Shown here in pieces: positions 63,982-64,000 of a DNA stretch of 64,000 bases. Position 1 is the stretch's first letter. Each line of letters opens with the position of its first letter. Made by a program: the position numbers and the translations under genes. Location of the stretch: NCBI GenBank assembly GCA_945910005.1, contig OX246745.1, positions 14,031,774 through 14,095,773 of the forward strand, written 5' to 3'. A model generated the notes under the pieces. The model was not told the origin of the DNA and searched no databases. It saw only the letters and a list, made by a program, of their open reading frames with translations. Source of the DNA: Isoperla grammatica (lineage: Eukaryota > Arthropoda > Insecta > Plecoptera > Perlodidae).

Positions 63982-64000
63982 GTACTTACTAAATATTCAA

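Overview
The window is animal genomic DNA, AT-rich, with introns bounded by GT/AG. Nearly all of it is the inside of one large gene on the + strand. I recognise the gene as the invertebrate counterpart of KMT2C/KMT2D (MLL3/MLL4, the H3K4 methyltransferase of the enhancer-type COMPASS complex). I assembled 22 coding exons between 272 and 63981. They total 11,916 nt (3,972 codons) and every exon-exon phase agrees. The window starts and ends inside introns, so the 5' part (N-terminal PHD clusters) and the 3' part (rest of the last ePHD finger, FYRN, FYRC, SET) lie outside. The species is not determinable from the sequence. A dense TAGGCCTA-type repeat background and a single KMT2C/D-like gene suggest a marine invertebrate, perhaps a non-vertebrate deuterostome, but that is a guess.

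Layout of the gene: a Pro/Ser/His-rich exon (272-1444); a Q-rich helical exon (5127-5262) and a small exon (13313-13389); the DPYASQPxTPRP repeat exon (13779-15072); six small and medium exons (15758-21780) that include the conserved IPEHVAAELEKLEQE and FNILEYADPELD blocks; two exons with the LLLEDLLEQEKREQ block (31857-34608); a 5.9-kb exon (39599-45493) with a coiled coil, polyQ, SPMPPRSPM repeats, a coding minisatellite and an LKQLL motif; then nine compact exons (55396-63981) ending in the C-terminal ePHD zinc finger.

The introns are a layered deposit of transposons. The main ones are: a hAT element with a mariner-like MITE inside (6191-8155); a mariner-like element split by a hAT that is itself split by a second hAT (9858-11992); further hAT-type elements at 17223-18400, 35363-38103 and 57259-57654; a PIF/Harbinger-like MITE (51387-51571); a piggyBac-like MITE (53520-54008); several foldback elements; a THAP-domain gene fragment (38866-39177) and a decayed one (46686-47042); a probable solo LTR (60529-61158); and non-LTR retrotransposon tails. 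The most striking element is an apparently intact two-ORF LINE on the minus strand (about 22971-29950). Its ORF1 joins an OARD1/TARG1-like macro domain, an SGNH-hydrolase-like domain and a roughly 20-copy 14-residue repeat.

Best leads: the LINE-encoded macro domain; the hAT at 35363-38103, which carries a 50-bp minisatellite and an in-frame 39-nt candidate microexon; and the 149-bp tandem duplication that copies half of the ePHD exon with its splice donor (62430-62727).
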